Source of the DNA: Bombyx mori
Taxonomy: Eukaryota; Arthropoda; Insecta; Lepidoptera; Bombycidae
DNA: 64,000 nucleotides
Direction: 5' to 3'
Assembly (NCBI RefSeq): GCF_030269925.1
Contig: NC_085107.1
Location: forward strand, 17,548,001 to 17,612,000
Shown: one piece after another, positions 62,908-64,000 of the stretch
Layout: every line of letters begins with the position of its first letter
Numbering within the stretch: position 1 is the stretch's first letter
Position numbers and translations under genes: made by a program
Notes under the pieces: generated by a model
Seen by the model: the letters and a program-made list of their open reading frames with translations, nothing else
Told to the model about the DNA's origin: nothing
The model's database searches: none

Positions 62908-62938
62908 TTGTCTCTCTCTTTTTCTCTCTCTCTCTCTA
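62908..62938 (+). repeat. CT microsatellite
   Basis: A short imperfect TCTCTC run interrupted by TTTTT. Confidence 0.8.
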
Positions 62939-63374
62939 ACGTATGACGTAATCGTGTATTGTCTGTGGCGGTTGCGCGCGAGAGATTCAAACTGTGTAAA
63001 TAAAGTCTTAATTTAATGTTAGAATGAAACAACGGTATCGCCAAGAAAAGCGTAGAAGCATGAAAAAACTAGTCTGAGATTTTTCAAAGACCTAGAAGAA
63101 AAAGGGTGGCGCTTTAGCTGCTAGTCTCGTTGTAAGAAAAGCCTTTGTTTTATTGAAATCGCGAAGTCCTTCTTCGAAGCTTCCCACAGGCTTTATCGAT
63201 CAGTGAGGGACTGTTAAGACAGTTATGTGATATGCCATTTTTTTAAATGTCCAACTAACAAGATATAATGTAAAAATAATGTCACTACGTAACGTCAGGT
63301 GTGTGCTCATGTATTCTCTAGTATTTCAATTTATATATATTAGAAGAATAGATAGATATATTAGTAGAAGATTG

Positions 63375-63470
63375 GCAGCTACTGGTTTTCGGTTTGATAA
63401 GAGATACGATTTAAAAAAAAACATTATAATTTAAATCGTATCTCTCATCAAATCGAAAAGCAGTAGCTGC
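63375..63470. repeat. Long perfect-length hairpin (41-bp arms)
   Basis: The left arm 63375-63415 and right arm 63430-63470 are inverted copies (GCAGCTACTG ... AGATACGATTTAAA) with three mismatches and a loop of about 14 bases. It is likely a small foldback element. Confidence 0.85.
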
Positions 63471-64000
63471 GAAACTTCTACGAAATCCCACCCTGTGTTC
63501 AAGCGAAATGCGTATAATCCTAGAGTACGTTCGGCTTGCAGCCATGAACTTGTGCAGCGAAAGAGTTATTATCCCTTGATTATGTACTGGCGCTTTAAGA
63601 TTACATAGTGTTCGTTTAGATACTAGATGCGTTTGCGGTAACAAGTACAACGATTTTCGAACTATTAACTTTATTATGAATTTCAATTTTGAAACGCTCC
63701 GCCTGGGATATCATTTCATTCGTAATAATTCAACTCTGTGATAAGTGCCCAGAATATGATTCGATTTGTAAACTTCTTAGTGCTTATTTGCACGTGTAAA
63801 ATTTGAACGGAGAATAGATTAGGCATGAAAAACCTGATGTGTTATTTTCTATATTGGAATATCATATTAAGCTAAGTTATATACTAGTAGTCATTTTAGA
63901 TCTAAATAAAAAAATATATTGCCATCTTCTCGAAAGAAAGATTTGTTAGAAAAAAAAGGATTATAGATTTCTCTATTTCATTTTCATGACTTGAGTTGTT

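Larger units (their letters stand above)
58785..64000. other. Upstream part of lov: intron or flank, no exon found
   Basis: No BTB-domain exon or other coding exon can be supported. A GC-richer patch at about 59330-59650 could be a promoter or leader. The rest is AT-rich with the mobile and hairpin elements listed separately. Confidence 0.4.

Noticed and set aside
1..64000. CRISPR arrays, operons and prokaryotic promoters
   Set aside because: This is a eukaryotic, intron-rich insect sequence; the tandem repeats present have no spacer structure.

Overview
The window is insect nuclear DNA, almost certainly from a silkworm (genus Bombyx). It is AT-rich, its genes are split into short exons with GT/AG introns, and it carries several copies of the Bm1 SINE along with mariner-like, RTE-like and hAT-like debris. 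There are no prokaryotic features. I assembled the gene models by hand from splice sites, codon phase and recognised protein families. Nothing was aligned or searched by computer.

Layout. (1) 3.1-8.4 kb, + strand: the 3' part of an unrecognised gene. Three exons (A-B-C) can splice in phase either to a near terminal exon D or to E-F. Both alternative ends finish with the same nine residues, TDFDLLSQW. (2) 11.9-36.0 kb, + strand: a complete F-box/WD40 gene, the orthologue of FBXW7/archipelago, the substrate receptor of an SCF ubiquitin ligase. I resolve 12 coding exons (836 or 852 codons), with every junction in phase. Three further candidate first exons fit the downstream phases, at 9.57, 20.49 and 22.14 kb. 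The 3' UTR appears to run about 4.5 kb to a poly(A) signal at 40.55 kb. (3) 42.4-58.6 kb, - strand: the 3' half of a BTB/pipsqueak-domain transcription factor that I read as jim lovell (lov). Its BTB exon must lie upstream, beyond the right edge. One 58-bp exon can splice in phase to either of two 3' ends carrying different DNA-binding domains. One end is the standard lov psq domain plus C-terminal tail, with an apparent 3' UTR of about 4.9 kb. The other is a single terminal exon coding for a psq domain followed by a CENP-B/Tc5-like helix-turn-helix. (4) 58.6-64 kb: upstream intron or flank of lov, with a Bm1 fragment, a 543-bp hAT-like MITE, an RTE tail and a long hairpin.

The two large genes converge. 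The 1.9 kb between their inferred poly(A) sites is packed with an RTE scrap, Bm1 and an inverted-repeat element. Transposon debris inside Fbxw7 introns includes a mariner fragment, a 376-bp TIR element, two RTE 3' fragments, an internally deleted DUF4817-type transposase, and full and partial Bm1 copies.

The observations most worth following are the alternative DNA-binding-domain exons of lov, the alternative first exons of Fbxw7 (parallel to mammalian FBXW7 alpha/beta/gamma), and the twin terminal exons of the unknown gene.
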